A stretch of 15,658 nucleotides of DNA, taken from assembly GCA_015485375.1 (NCBI GenBank), contig WFTU01000008.1, positions 1 to 15,658 of the forward strand, written 5' to 3'. The notes beneath the pieces are model-generated. The model worked only from the letters and a program-made list of their open reading frames with translations. It was not told the origin of the DNA and ran no database searches. Both the position numbers and the translations under genes were made by a program. Positions 5,949 to 12,743 of this stretch are shown here, in pieces. The first letter of the stretch is position 1; every line of letters starts with the position of its first letter. Source of the DNA: Paracoccaceae bacterium. Lineage in GTDB: Bacteria; Pseudomonadota; Alphaproteobacteria; Rhodobacterales; Rhodobacteraceae.

Positions 5949-7283
5949 ATGCCGAACGACATGCACACTTCGGGGATACGGGATCACCGTCTCGCGCCCG
6001 AAGATTACGCCAGAAACTTTTCCGACCTGCACCCGCCGATGGACGACCACGAGGCGCTGGTTGCGGCCGACCGCTGCTATTTCTGCCATGATGCGCCCTG
6101 CATGGAGGCCTGCCCGACCAGCATCGACATCCCGCTGTTCATCCGCGAGATTTCCACCGGCATGGCAACAGCCGCCGCGAAAACCATTTTCGCGCAAAAT
6201 ATCATGGGTGGTATGTGCGCCCGCGTCTGCCCGACCGAAACCCTCTGCGAGGAGGTCTGCGTGCGCGAGACCGCCGAACACGAACCGGTGCAAATCGGCC
6301 GCCTGCAACGCTATGCAACCGACGCACTGATGGCGAAAGGCGAGCATCCCTTCACCCGCGCGGCCGATACGGGCAGGAAAGTCGCCGTGGTCGGCGCCGG
6401 CCCCGCCGGCATGTCCGCCGCACACCGTCTGGCCATGCACGGCCATAGCGTCACGGTCTTCGATGCGCGCCCCAAGGCGGGCGGGCTGAACGAATATGGC
6501 ATCGCCGCCTATAAATCCCCCGACAACTTCGCACAGGCCGAGGTCGCATGGCTGATGCAGATCGGCGGGATCGAGGTGAAATATGACTCGCCTATCGGCA
6601 GCGGTATGACGGTCGAGAGCCTGAAACAGGATTTCGACGCGGTATTCCTCGCCATCGGGTTGCGCGGTGTGAATGCGCTGCGGGCCGAGGGCGAAAACCT
6701 CGAAAACGTCCGCGATGCGGTCGATTTCATCGCGGAATTGCGGCAGGCCGAGGACCTCTCCTCCCTCCCCGTCGGTCGCAATGTTATCGTCATCGGCGGC
6801 GGCATGACCGCAGTCGATGCCGCCGTGCAATCGAAACTGCTGGGCGCGGAGCATGTCACCATGGTCTACCGCCGTGGCAAGGAGCGCATGAGCGCCTCGG
6901 AATTCGAACAGGAACTGGCCACCGCCAAGGGCGTGCAGATCATCTATGGCGCCGCCCCTGTGCGGGTGATCGGCGACAAGGCCGTCGAGGCGGTGGAATT
7001 TGCCTATACCCGCGACGAAAACGGCACGCTGGTGCAGACGGGCGAGACCTTTACTCTGCCCGCCGACCAGCTGTTCAAGGCCATCGGCCAGACCCTCGAC
7101 GGCGCGCCCGAAGGGCTGGAAATCGAGGGCGGCAAGATCAGGGTTACAGATACGGGCCAGACCTCGGACCCGAAAGTCTGGGCCGGTGGCGATTGCGCCA
7201 CGGGTGGCGACGACCTGACCGTGACCGCCGTGGCCGAGGGTCGCGATGCGGCCGAAGACATCAACACGAAACTGGGGGGCTAA
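5949..7283 (+). CDS. preT: NAD-dependent dihydropyrimidine dehydrogenase, PreT subunit
   Basis: PreT feeds electrons from NAD(P)H to PreA for reduction of uracil or thymine to the 5,6-dihydro compound, the first step of reductive pyrimidine breakdown. The 444-aa protein has an N-terminal Fe-S domain with cysteines 43, 46, 51, 55 and 90, 94, 100, 104, plus Q120. These spacings match the N-terminal clusters of mammalian DPD, including the unusual Gln ligand (Q156 there). The FAD-binding GAGPAG is at 149-154 and a second nucleotide-binding fold NVIVIGGGMTAVDAA lies near 275-290. ATG 5949 has AGGAGGG at ideal distance. The stop is 3 bp before the preA ATG, so the two are translated as a pair. Confidence 0.93.
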   Translation: MPNDMHTSGIRDHRLAPEDYARNFSDLHPPMDDHEALVAADRCYFCHDAPCMEACPTSIDIPLFIREISTGMATAAAKTIFAQNIMGGMCARVCPTETLCEEVCVRETAEHEPVQIGRLQRYATDALMAKGEHPFTRAADTGRKVAVVGAGPAGMSAAHRLAMHGHSVTVFDARPKAGGLNEYGIAAYKSPDNFAQAEVAWLMQIGGIEVKYDSPIGSGMTVESLKQDFDAVFLAIGLRGVNALRAEGENLENVRDAVDFIAELRQAEDLSSLPVGRNVIVIGGGMTAVDAAVQSKLLGAEHVTMVYRRGKERMSASEFEQELATAKGVQIIYGAAPVRVIGDKAVEAVEFAYTRDENGTLVQTGETFTLPADQLFKAIGQTLDGAPEGLEIEGGKIRVTDTGQTSDPKVWAGGDCATGGDDLTVTAVAEGRDAAEDINTKLGG

Positions 7284-7286
7284 ACC

Positions 7287-8606
7287 ATGGCTGATCTCAC
7301 AAGCACATTCATCGGTATCAAATCCCCGAACCCGTTCTGGCTGGCCTCGGCCCCGCCCACGGACTAGGAATACAACGTCCGCCGCGCGTTCGAGGCCGGC
7401 TGGGGCGGCGTGGTCTGGAAAACGCTGGGCGAGGACGGCCCGCCCGTCGTCAACGTCAACGGCCCGCGTTACGGCGCGATTTTCGGCGGCGACCGCCGCC
7501 TGATCGGCCTCAACAACATCGAGCTGATCACCGACCGACCGTTGCAGCAGAACCTGCAAGAAATCAAAGCAGTGAAACGCGACTACCCCGACCGCGCCCT
7601 TATCGTCTCGCTCATGGTGCCCTGCGAGGAACAGGCATGGAAAACCATCCTGCCCGTGGTCGAGGAAACCGGTTGCGACGGGATCGAGCTGAACTTCGGC
7701 TGCCCGCATGGCATGGCCGAACGGGGCATGGGATCCGCCGTCGGACAGGTGCCGGAATATATCGAGATGGTCACACGCTGGTGCAAGCAGAACACCCGCA
7801 TGCCGGTGATCGTCAAGCTCACCCCGAACATCACCGACATCCGCAAACCGGCCGAAGCCGCCCATCGCGGCGGGGCCGATGCGGTCAGCCTGATCAACAC
7901 GATCAATTCGATAACCTCGGTCGATCTGGACAATTTCGCGCCGGAACCGACGATTGACGGCTGGGGCGCGCATGGCGGCTATTGCGGTCCTGCTGTGAAA
8001 CCGATCGCCCTCAACATGGTGGCGGAAATCGCCCGCAACCCCGAAACCGCCAACCTGCCGATCTCCGGCATTGGCGGCGTCACCACTTGGCGCGATGCGG
8101 CCGAATTCATGGCGCTTGGCGCAGGTAACGTGCAGGTCTGCACCGCCGCCATGACCTATGGCTTCAAGGTTGTGCAGGAGATGATCTCGGGCCTGTCCGA
8201 ATATATGGACGAAAAGGGCATCACCTCGACCGCCGAAATCGTCGGGCGCGCTGTGCCGAACGTCAAGGACTGGCAGGACCTGAACCTGAATTACATCGCC
8301 AAGGCAAAAATCGATCAGGATCTGTGCATCAAATGCGGCCGTTGCTTTGCCGCCTGCGAGGACACCTCGCATCAGGCGATCACCATGTCGGATGACCGTG
8401 TGTTCGAGGTGCAAAACGACGAATGCGTCGCCTGCAACCTCTGCGTCAATGTCTGTCCGGTGGAGGGCTGTATCTCCATGGAGGCCCTCTCCCCCGGCGA
8501 GATCGACGAGCGCACCGGAAAACCGGTGGAGGCCGAATACGCCAACTGGACCACACACCCGAACAACCCGAGCGGCAAGATGTGCGACGTCATGCCGGAC
8601 GGCTGA
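7287..8606 (+). pseudogene. preA: Dihydropyrimidine dehydrogenase catalytic subunit PreA, interrupted by amber codon 27
   Basis: The FMN/Fe-S subunit that reduces uracil and thymine. From ATG 7287 the protein begins as a normal PreA (TFIGIKSPNPFWLASAPPTD), then meets TAG at 7365-7367. The same frame resumes with EYNVRRAFEAGWGG, the expected family continuation, and stays open to TGA 8606 (439 codons before the stop, counting the TAG). Relatives as I recall them have Lys (AAG) at this place, one base from TAG. All later key parts are present: the active-site Cys in GCPHGM (codon 139) and two 4Fe-4S motifs, C347-C350-C353-C357 and C380-C383-C386-C390. An internal GTG at 7410 could start a 398-aa product, but it would lack the first strand of the FMN barrel. 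This is a fresh nonsense mutation, a sequence error, or a suppressed codon; there is no other damage. Confidence 0.88.
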
Positions 8607-8627
8607 AACATTCCCGTTGACCTTTCT

Positions 8628-8658
8628 GGGCGATCCGGCATGCTCGGGTCGCCCTTTT
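8628..8658 (+). terminator. Intrinsic terminator after preA
   Basis: GGGCGATCC (8628-8636), a 9-base loop, GGGTCGCCC (8646-8654) and then TTTT: a 9-bp stem with one G-U pair, 21 bases past the preA stop. It ends 15 bases before the ATG of the EamA-family gene, so that gene either relies on readthrough or has a promoter within or near the hairpin. Confidence 0.72.
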
Positions 8659-8673
8659 CGATCAGGACCCCCC

Positions 8674-9564
8674 ATGCCACACCGATCCCGCACCGAAGCC
8701 ATGAAAGGCCATGCAGTCATGTTGCTGTTCTCGGTGCTGGTAGCGGGTTCGTTCAGCCTTGGCGGGATCATTGCGCCGCTGATCGATCCTGCGGCTCTCA
8801 ACGCGCTGCGGTTTCTGATAGCCAGTGTGATTATCGGTGTGCTGGTCTTTGCGCAGGGCGGCATCAAAAGGGAATACCTGCATGCGCCGTGGCGCTATCT
8901 GGTGATGGGTGGGCTGTTTGCCATCTATTTCGTCACCATGTTCGAAGGGTTGAAAACCTCGCCACCCGTATCCTCCGCCGCCATGTTCACCCTCACGCCG
9001 GTTCTGGCCGCCGGTTTCGGCTGGTTGCTGCTGCGGCAGGTCACGACCCCGCGCATGGCACTAGCGCTGACCCTCGCCGCTATAGGCGCGATCTGGGTGA
9101 TCTTTCGCGGCGACACCAACGCCATCCTCGCCTTCGATATCGGGCGCGGCGAGGTGATCTTTTTCTTCGGCGTTGTCGCCCACGCCATCTATACCCCGAT
9201 GATCCGCAAGCTGAACCGGGGGGAGCCGCCGCTGGTATTTACCTTCGGAATGCTGATCGCGGGGTTTGTCCTGTTGTCGGCCTCCGGCGCGCCCGCCATT
9301 CTGAAAACCGAATGGGCCGCCCTGCCCGCTATCGTCTGGATCACGCTGGCCTATTTGTCGATATTTGCCAGCGCCACCACGTTTTTCCTCGTGCAATACG
9401 CCACCCTGCGCCTGCCGAGCGCAAAGGTCATGGCCTATACCTACCTCGTGCCCGCATGGGTGATCCTGTGGGAATTCGCCCTCGGCAATGGTTTCGTACA
9501 GCCTTTCGTGCTGGCCGGCGTCGCGCTGGTGGTGGTGGCACTGCTGATGCTGCTGAAAGACTGA
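8674..9564 (+). CDS. EamA/DMT-family permease
   Basis: This 296-aa integral membrane protein has about ten hydrophobic segments in two repeats, the EamA (drug/metabolite transporter) layout. Examples are AVMLLFSVLVAGSFSLGGII near the start, a polar centre GDTNAILAFDIGRGE at about 148-162, then VIFFFGVVAHAIYTPMI and the last helix LAGVALVVVALLMLL. AGGA 6 bases before ATG 8674 supports this start; the open frame further upstream overlaps preA in another phase and is not coding. It follows preTA in the same direction behind a terminator. By position it could move pyrimidines, beta-alanine or an amino acid, but EamA proteins have diverse substrates and nothing in the sequence fixes one. Confidence 0.85.
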   Translation: MPHRSRTEAMKGHAVMLLFSVLVAGSFSLGGIIAPLIDPAALNALRFLIASVIIGVLVFAQGGIKREYLHAPWRYLVMGGLFAIYFVTMFEGLKTSPPVSSAAMFTLTPVLAAGFGWLLLRQVTTPRMALALTLAAIGAIWVIFRGDTNAILAFDIGRGEVIFFFGVVAHAIYTPMIRKLNRGEPPLVFTFGMLIAGFVLLSASGAPAILKTEWAALPAIVWITLAYLSIFASATTFFLVQYATLRLPSAKVMAYTYLVPAWVILWEFALGNGFVQPFVLAGVALVVVALLMLLKD

Positions 9565-9616
9565 AGCGCACCTCGTTTCCCTGAAAAAAATCCGTGACAT
9601 AATTTTTGCCCACCCG

Positions 9617-9655
9617 TTGATTTTACATAATGTTAAATTATATACACCATGTAAA
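9617..9655 (+). promoter_or_regulatory. AT-rich promoter region with nested inverted repeats before the ABM-tetR pair
   Basis: TTGATT (9617-9622) and TATATA/TATACA around 9639-9646 make a plausible sigma-70 promoter with a 16-18 bp spacer. Two inverted repeats overlap it: TTTACAT (9622-9628) with ATGTAAA (9649-9655), and ATAAT (9627-9631) with ATTAT (9637-9641). Symmetric sites covering a -10 next to a TetR-type gene suggest an autoregulatory operator. Confidence 0.4.
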
Positions 9656-9692
9656 CCCATCCAATCATGGCTGGTTCGTTCAGGAGAGCAAC

Positions 9693-10040
9693 ATGAGCAA
9701 TAATACCGCAGAAGATCACGGCAACTCGGTTTTCGTCTTTACCGAAACCATCACTCCGGTCGAAGGGCGGGCTGCCGATGTTCTGGACATCTCGCGCAAA
9801 AGCGCCGCGATGCTGAAAGGCCAGCCGGGGTTGATCCAGTCTATGGTTACCGTCTCGGAAAAACAGGGGGGTGAGATTTGCACGATTGCCGTCTGGTCTT
9901 CGAAAGCGGACTTCCAGAACTTCATGAAATCCGAGGAAGTCGCCGCCCTACTCAAATCCGAAGACATGAAAAACATCAAGGACTGGATGGGCAATTACGA
10001 AATGCTCATGTCCAATCTGGTTGATGGCTGGCATGGATAA
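9693..10040 (+). CDS. Small ABM-like (dimeric alpha+beta barrel) protein, 115 aa
   Basis: The 115-aa protein has the pattern of antibiotic biosynthesis monooxygenase/ABM-fold proteins. There is a first strand VFVFTETITPVEGRAADVLDI, a helix with MLKGQPGLIQS (the common GxPG turn before the second strand), a strand EICTIAVWSSKADFQNFMKSEE with the W and F typical of the fold, and a C-terminal helix. Such proteins act as cofactor-free oxygenases, heme-binding proteins or small-molecule binders; which applies here cannot be told. ATG 9693 has AGGAGA 5 bases upstream; an earlier in-frame ATG at 9630 lies in the promoter region. A TetR gene follows after 59 bp, probably in one transcript. It has no evident tie to pyrimidine breakdown. 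Confidence 0.6.
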   Translation: MSNNTAEDHGNSVFVFTETITPVEGRAADVLDISRKSAAMLKGQPGLIQSMVTVSEKQGGEICTIAVWSSKADFQNFMKSEEVAALLKSEDMKNIKDWMGNYEMLMSNLVDGWHG

Positions 10041-10099
10041 ATGCAATAAACCGGGCAACACGGAATAATTCGTACCAACCGGAGAAAGGCGGGCGCTCC

Positions 10100-10666
10100 A
10101 TGTCCCGACACAAGACCCGCCAGATAAACCGGATTATCGAGGCAACAATCGCCCTGATCGACAGCGAGGGTTTGAGCCAGGTAAACATGTCGAAAATCGC
10201 GACAGCGACCGGCGTCACCCGCCAGACAGTTTACAACTATTTCCCCGATGTCGAAAGCATAGTGGCAAGCGCGATTGATGCCCATTCAAGCGCGGTCGAG
10301 GCGCATCTTCTGGAAGTGATGGATGCCGCAAGTGGCGTGCAGGAAAAATTGCGCGCGCTGGCGGAATTTCAGGTTTCGATTGCCGCCTCGGGACACAGCA
10401 ATATCGGGCTGGAGGCGGGTTTATCCGCCGATTTGCGGAGAAAACTTGCCGCGCATACGAACCCCGTCAAAAAGGTTCTGGCCGACCTGATCGACGCGGC
10501 GCAACAAAACGGCGAGCTTTCGGCAAAACCCGACCCCGCTGTCGCCAGCGTACTGGTTTGGGAGTTGATTGATAGCGCGGCCACTGTTGCAGCGAAATAT
10601 CCCGACCAGAAAACCTTTTTGACAGATGCGGTTAACAGGGCTGTATGGGCGGCACTTCGGGATTAG
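10100..10666 (+). CDS. TetR-family transcriptional regulator
   Basis: The 188-aa protein has an N-terminal TetR helix-turn-helix (residues about 8-52: RIIEATIALIDSEGLSQVN, then MSKIATATGVTRQTVYNYFP, the signature recognition helix and NYFP turn). The C-terminal ligand domain is all-helical and not specific enough to name a ligand. GGAGAAAGG lies about 10 bases before ATG 10100. It follows the ABM-like gene and probably controls it through the inverted repeats near 9622-9655. Its TAG stop (10664-10666) overlaps the TAA stop of the convergent rutR homologue by two bases, leaving no room for a terminator between them. Confidence 0.85.
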   Translation: MSRHKTRQINRIIEATIALIDSEGLSQVNMSKIATATGVTRQTVYNYFPDVESIVASAIDAHSSAVEAHLLEVMDAASGVQEKLRALAEFQVSIAASGHSNIGLEAGLSADLRRKLAAHTNPVKKVLADLIDAAQQNGELSAKPDPAVASVLVWELIDSAATVAAKYPDQKTFLTDAVNRAVWAALRD

Positions 10667-11307
10667 AGTTGTCCGGCCCCGATCCCGCGCAGAATTATCC
10701 GCGTTACGCACTCTGTCGCCTCGGCCCATTGGCGGTCGTTCATCACCTGTCCCTCGTTCAGAGTCTCGATCTGATGCGAGAAATCGGCGTAGTGCTGCGT
10801 CGTCGCCCAGATCATATAGAGCAGGTGGCGCGGGTCCACCGGATCAATCGCCCCCTCGGCAATCCAGCGTTCGATCACCTTGATTCGCGTCTCGGTCCAT
10901 TCGGTCAGGGTGGTTTCCAGATAGTCGTGGATGATCGGCGCGCCGTGGATCACCTCGTTGGCCCAGACCTTGGAGCCATAGGGGTGCGAGCGGCTGATCT
11001 CCATCTTCTTGCGGATATAGGTGGAAAGCGCCGCTTCCGGCGTGCCTTGCGTGTCGAAACTGTCGGCGGCGTCCAGCCAGATATTGAAAATCCGCTCGAC
11101 CACCTGCCGGTAAAGGTCCTGTTTTGTCGGGAAATAATAGTGCAGGTTGGCCTTGGGCAGCTTCGCCTCGTCTGCAATCGCCTGCATTGTGGCGCCCTTG
11201 AAACCGTGCTCCGCGAAAATACGCTCGGCCGTGGCGAGGATCAGGGCCAGCGTCTCGCGGCGCAGCCCCTCGCGGCGGTTGAGCGGTTTTTCGGCGACTG
11301 GCGGCAT
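10663..11307 (-). CDS. rutR: RutR-like TetR-family regulator of pyrimidine catabolism
   Basis: This 214-aa protein resembles E. coli RutR along its length. It has the HTH near residues 25-62 (LALILATAERIFAEHGFKG...MQAIADEAKLPKANLHYYFPTK), the stretch TYIRKKMEISRSHP (E. coli EYIRLKLEVSRDYP) and the near-identical HLLYMIWATTQHYADF (E. coli HLIFMIWASTQHYADF). E. coli RutR is released from DNA by uracil and thymine. ATG 11307 follows GAGGA at 9 bases and is preferred to the TTG 7 codons upstream. The gene is divergent from the aminotransferase-hydrolase-dihydropyrimidinase operon, with RutR boxes in between. On the minus strand TTGACC (11380-11375) and TAGCAT (11356-11351), 18 bp apart, could be its own promoter, overlapped by the boxes, which implies autorepression. 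Confidence 0.85.
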   Translation of the reverse strand: MPPVAEKPLNRREGLRRETLALILATAERIFAEHGFKGATMQAIADEAKLPKANLHYYFPTKQDLYRQVVERIFNIWLDAADSFDTQGTPEAALSTYIRKKMEISRSHPYGSKVWANEVIHGAPIIHDYLETTLTEWTETRIKVIERWIAEGAIDPVDPRHLLYMIWATTQHYADFSHQIETLNEGQVMNDRQWAEATECVTRIILRGIGAGQL

Positions 11308-11332
11308 TCGGGCGGATTCCTCAAACAAATTC

Positions 11333-11348
11333 TTGACTGATTGGTCAG
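11333..11348. promoter_or_regulatory. Second, weaker RutR-like box
   Basis: TTGACTGATTGGTCAG agrees with the RutR consensus TTGACCANNTGGTCAA at 11 of 14 fixed positions. It starts 32 bp (about three helical turns) from the start of the stronger box, so two dimers could bind the same DNA face. It lies near the presumed rutR start point. Confidence 0.55.
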
Positions 11349-11364
11349 CTATGCTAGCGTCAAC

Positions 11365-11380
11365 CTGACCAGATGGTCAA
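11365..11380. promoter_or_regulatory. RutR box between rutR and the aminotransferase operon
   Basis: CTGACCAGATGGTCAA matches the E. coli RutR consensus TTGACCANNTGGTCAA at 13 of 14 fixed positions, and its inner TGACCA-GA-TGGTCA is a perfect palindrome. It lies in the 98-bp divergent gap, 26 bp before the aminotransferase ATG, a position suited to repression in both directions. Confidence 0.82.
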
Positions 11381-11405
11381 AAGAATTTTTTCGGGAGGGG
11401 TTGGC

Positions 11406-12731
11406 ATGTCCGATCGCACAAATACGGCACCGAATGACCTCAGCGCATTCTGGATGCCCTTCACGGCAAACCGCCAGTTCAAGAAAAACCCGCGCATGTT
11501 CGTGGCCGCCGACGGGATGTATTACACCACCGGCGACGGGCGACAGGTGCTGGACGGCACCTCGGGCCTGTGGTGCGTGAACGCGGGCCACAACCAGCCG
11601 CGCATTGTCGAGGCGATTGCAAAACAGGCGGCGGAACTGGACTACGCCCCCGCCTTCCAGATGGGCCACCCCAAGGCTTTCGAGCTGGCCAACCGGCTGG
11701 TGGATATGGCGCCCGAGGGCATGGACCATGTGTTCTATACCAACTCCGGTTCGGAATCGGTGGAAACGGCGCTGAAGATCGCCATCGCCTACCACCGTGC
11801 GCGCGGCGAGGGCACGCGCACCCGTCTGATCGGGCGCGAGCGGGGGTATCACGGGGTGAACTTCGGCGGCATTTCCGTCGGCGGCATCGGCCCGAACCGC
11901 AAGACCTTCGGCAGCCTGCTGACCGGCGTGGACCACATGCCCCATACCCACATCCCCGAGAACGCCTTTACCCGTGGCCAGCCGGAACACGGGGCGGAGA
12001 TCGCGGACGAGCTGGAACGGATCGTGGCGCTGGGGGATGCCTCCAACATCGCCGCCGTGATTATCGAGCCGATGGCAGGTTCCACCGGTGTGTTGTTGCC
12101 GCCGAAGGGGTATCTGGAACGCATCCGCGCTATCACTAAAAAATACGGTATTCTGCTGATTTTCGACGAGGTCATCACAGGCTTCGGGCGTCTCGGCTCT
12201 GCCTTCGGCGCGACGCATTACGGCGTGACGCCGGACATCATGACCACGGCCAAAGGGCTGACCAACGGCGTGATCCCGATGGGCGCGGTGCTGACCAGCA
12301 GCGAAATCCATGATGCCTTCATGACCGGCCCCGAAAACATGATCGAGCTGTTCCACGGCTACACCTATTCCGGCAACCCGATGGCCTCGGCCGCCGGTCT
12401 GGCGACGCTGGAGACCTACAAGCAGGACGGGTTGTTCGAGAACGCCCGTGATCTGGCCGGATACTGGGAGGATGCGCTGCACGGCCTCAAGGGTCTGCCG
12501 CATGTCATCGACATCCGCAACGAAGGGCTGATCGGCGCGGTCGAACTGACCCCGATCGAGGGCGCGCCGACCAAACGGGCATTTCAGGCCTTCCTCGATG
12601 CTTACGACGCCGGCATCCTGATCCGCACGACAGGCGACATCATCGCCTTGTCGCCGCCTCTGATCATGAACAAGGGACATATCGACGAACTGATCGGAAA
12701 ACTGGCCGACGTTCTGAAAAAACTGGATTAA
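11406..12731 (+). CDS. Beta-alanine/omega-amino acid:pyruvate aminotransferase (class III)
   Basis: The 441-aa PLP enzyme is likely to convert beta-alanine (from uracil) or beta-aminoisobutyrate (from thymine) with pyruvate into malonate or methylmalonate semialdehyde plus alanine. Class III marks are: SGLWCVNAGH with W56 as in omega-amino acid:pyruvate aminotransferases, NSGSESVETALKIA (phosphate contact), YHGVNFGG, FDEVITGFGR with D254 (pyridine nitrogen), and TTAKGLTNG with the Schiff-base K283. ATG 11406 has GGGAGGGG upstream; the earlier ATG at 11373 lies inside the RutR box and is rejected. It is the first gene of a rightward operon, 12 bp before the carbamoyl amidohydrolase. Other class III aminotransferases cannot be excluded from sequence alone, but the context supports this assignment. 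Confidence 0.87.
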   Translation: MSDRTNTAPNDLSAFWMPFTANRQFKKNPRMFVAADGMYYTTGDGRQVLDGTSGLWCVNAGHNQPRIVEAIAKQAAELDYAPAFQMGHPKAFELANRLVDMAPEGMDHVFYTNSGSESVETALKIAIAYHRARGEGTRTRLIGRERGYHGVNFGGISVGGIGPNRKTFGSLLTGVDHMPHTHIPENAFTRGQPEHGAEIADELERIVALGDASNIAAVIIEPMAGSTGVLLPPKGYLERIRAITKKYGILLIFDEVITGFGRLGSAFGATHYGVTPDIMTTAKGLTNGVIPMGAVLTSSEIHDAFMTGPENMIELFHGYTYSGNPMASAAGLATLETYKQDGLFENARDLAGYWEDALHGLKGLPHVIDIRNEGLIGAVELTPIEGAPTKRAFQAFLDAYDAGILIRTTGDIIALSPPLIMNKGHIDELIGKLADVLKKLD

Positions 12732-12743
12732 GGGAGAGATATC

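Noticed and set aside
7410..8606. preA simply starting at GTG 7410 as a normal 398-aa protein
   Set aside because: The upstream 40 codons encode a recognisable PreA N-terminus in the same frame, with a start 3 bp after preT. The shorter form would lack the first strand of the barrel, and no clear ribosome site precedes the GTG.
8617..8630. TTGACC before the permease gene as a third RutR box
   Set aside because: Only one half-site matches; the expected TGGTCAA half is absent.
5871..8867. A 998-codon open frame on the minus strand opposite preT, preA and the start of the permease gene
   Set aside because: It mirrors genes with strong family matches. The translation is His/Asp/Gly/Arg-rich with no recognisable domain, as expected from the opposite strand of high-GC coding DNA.
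11349..12680. A 443-codon minus-strand open frame opposite the aminotransferase gene
   Set aside because: Shadow frame; the aminotransferase has all class III motifs on the other strand.
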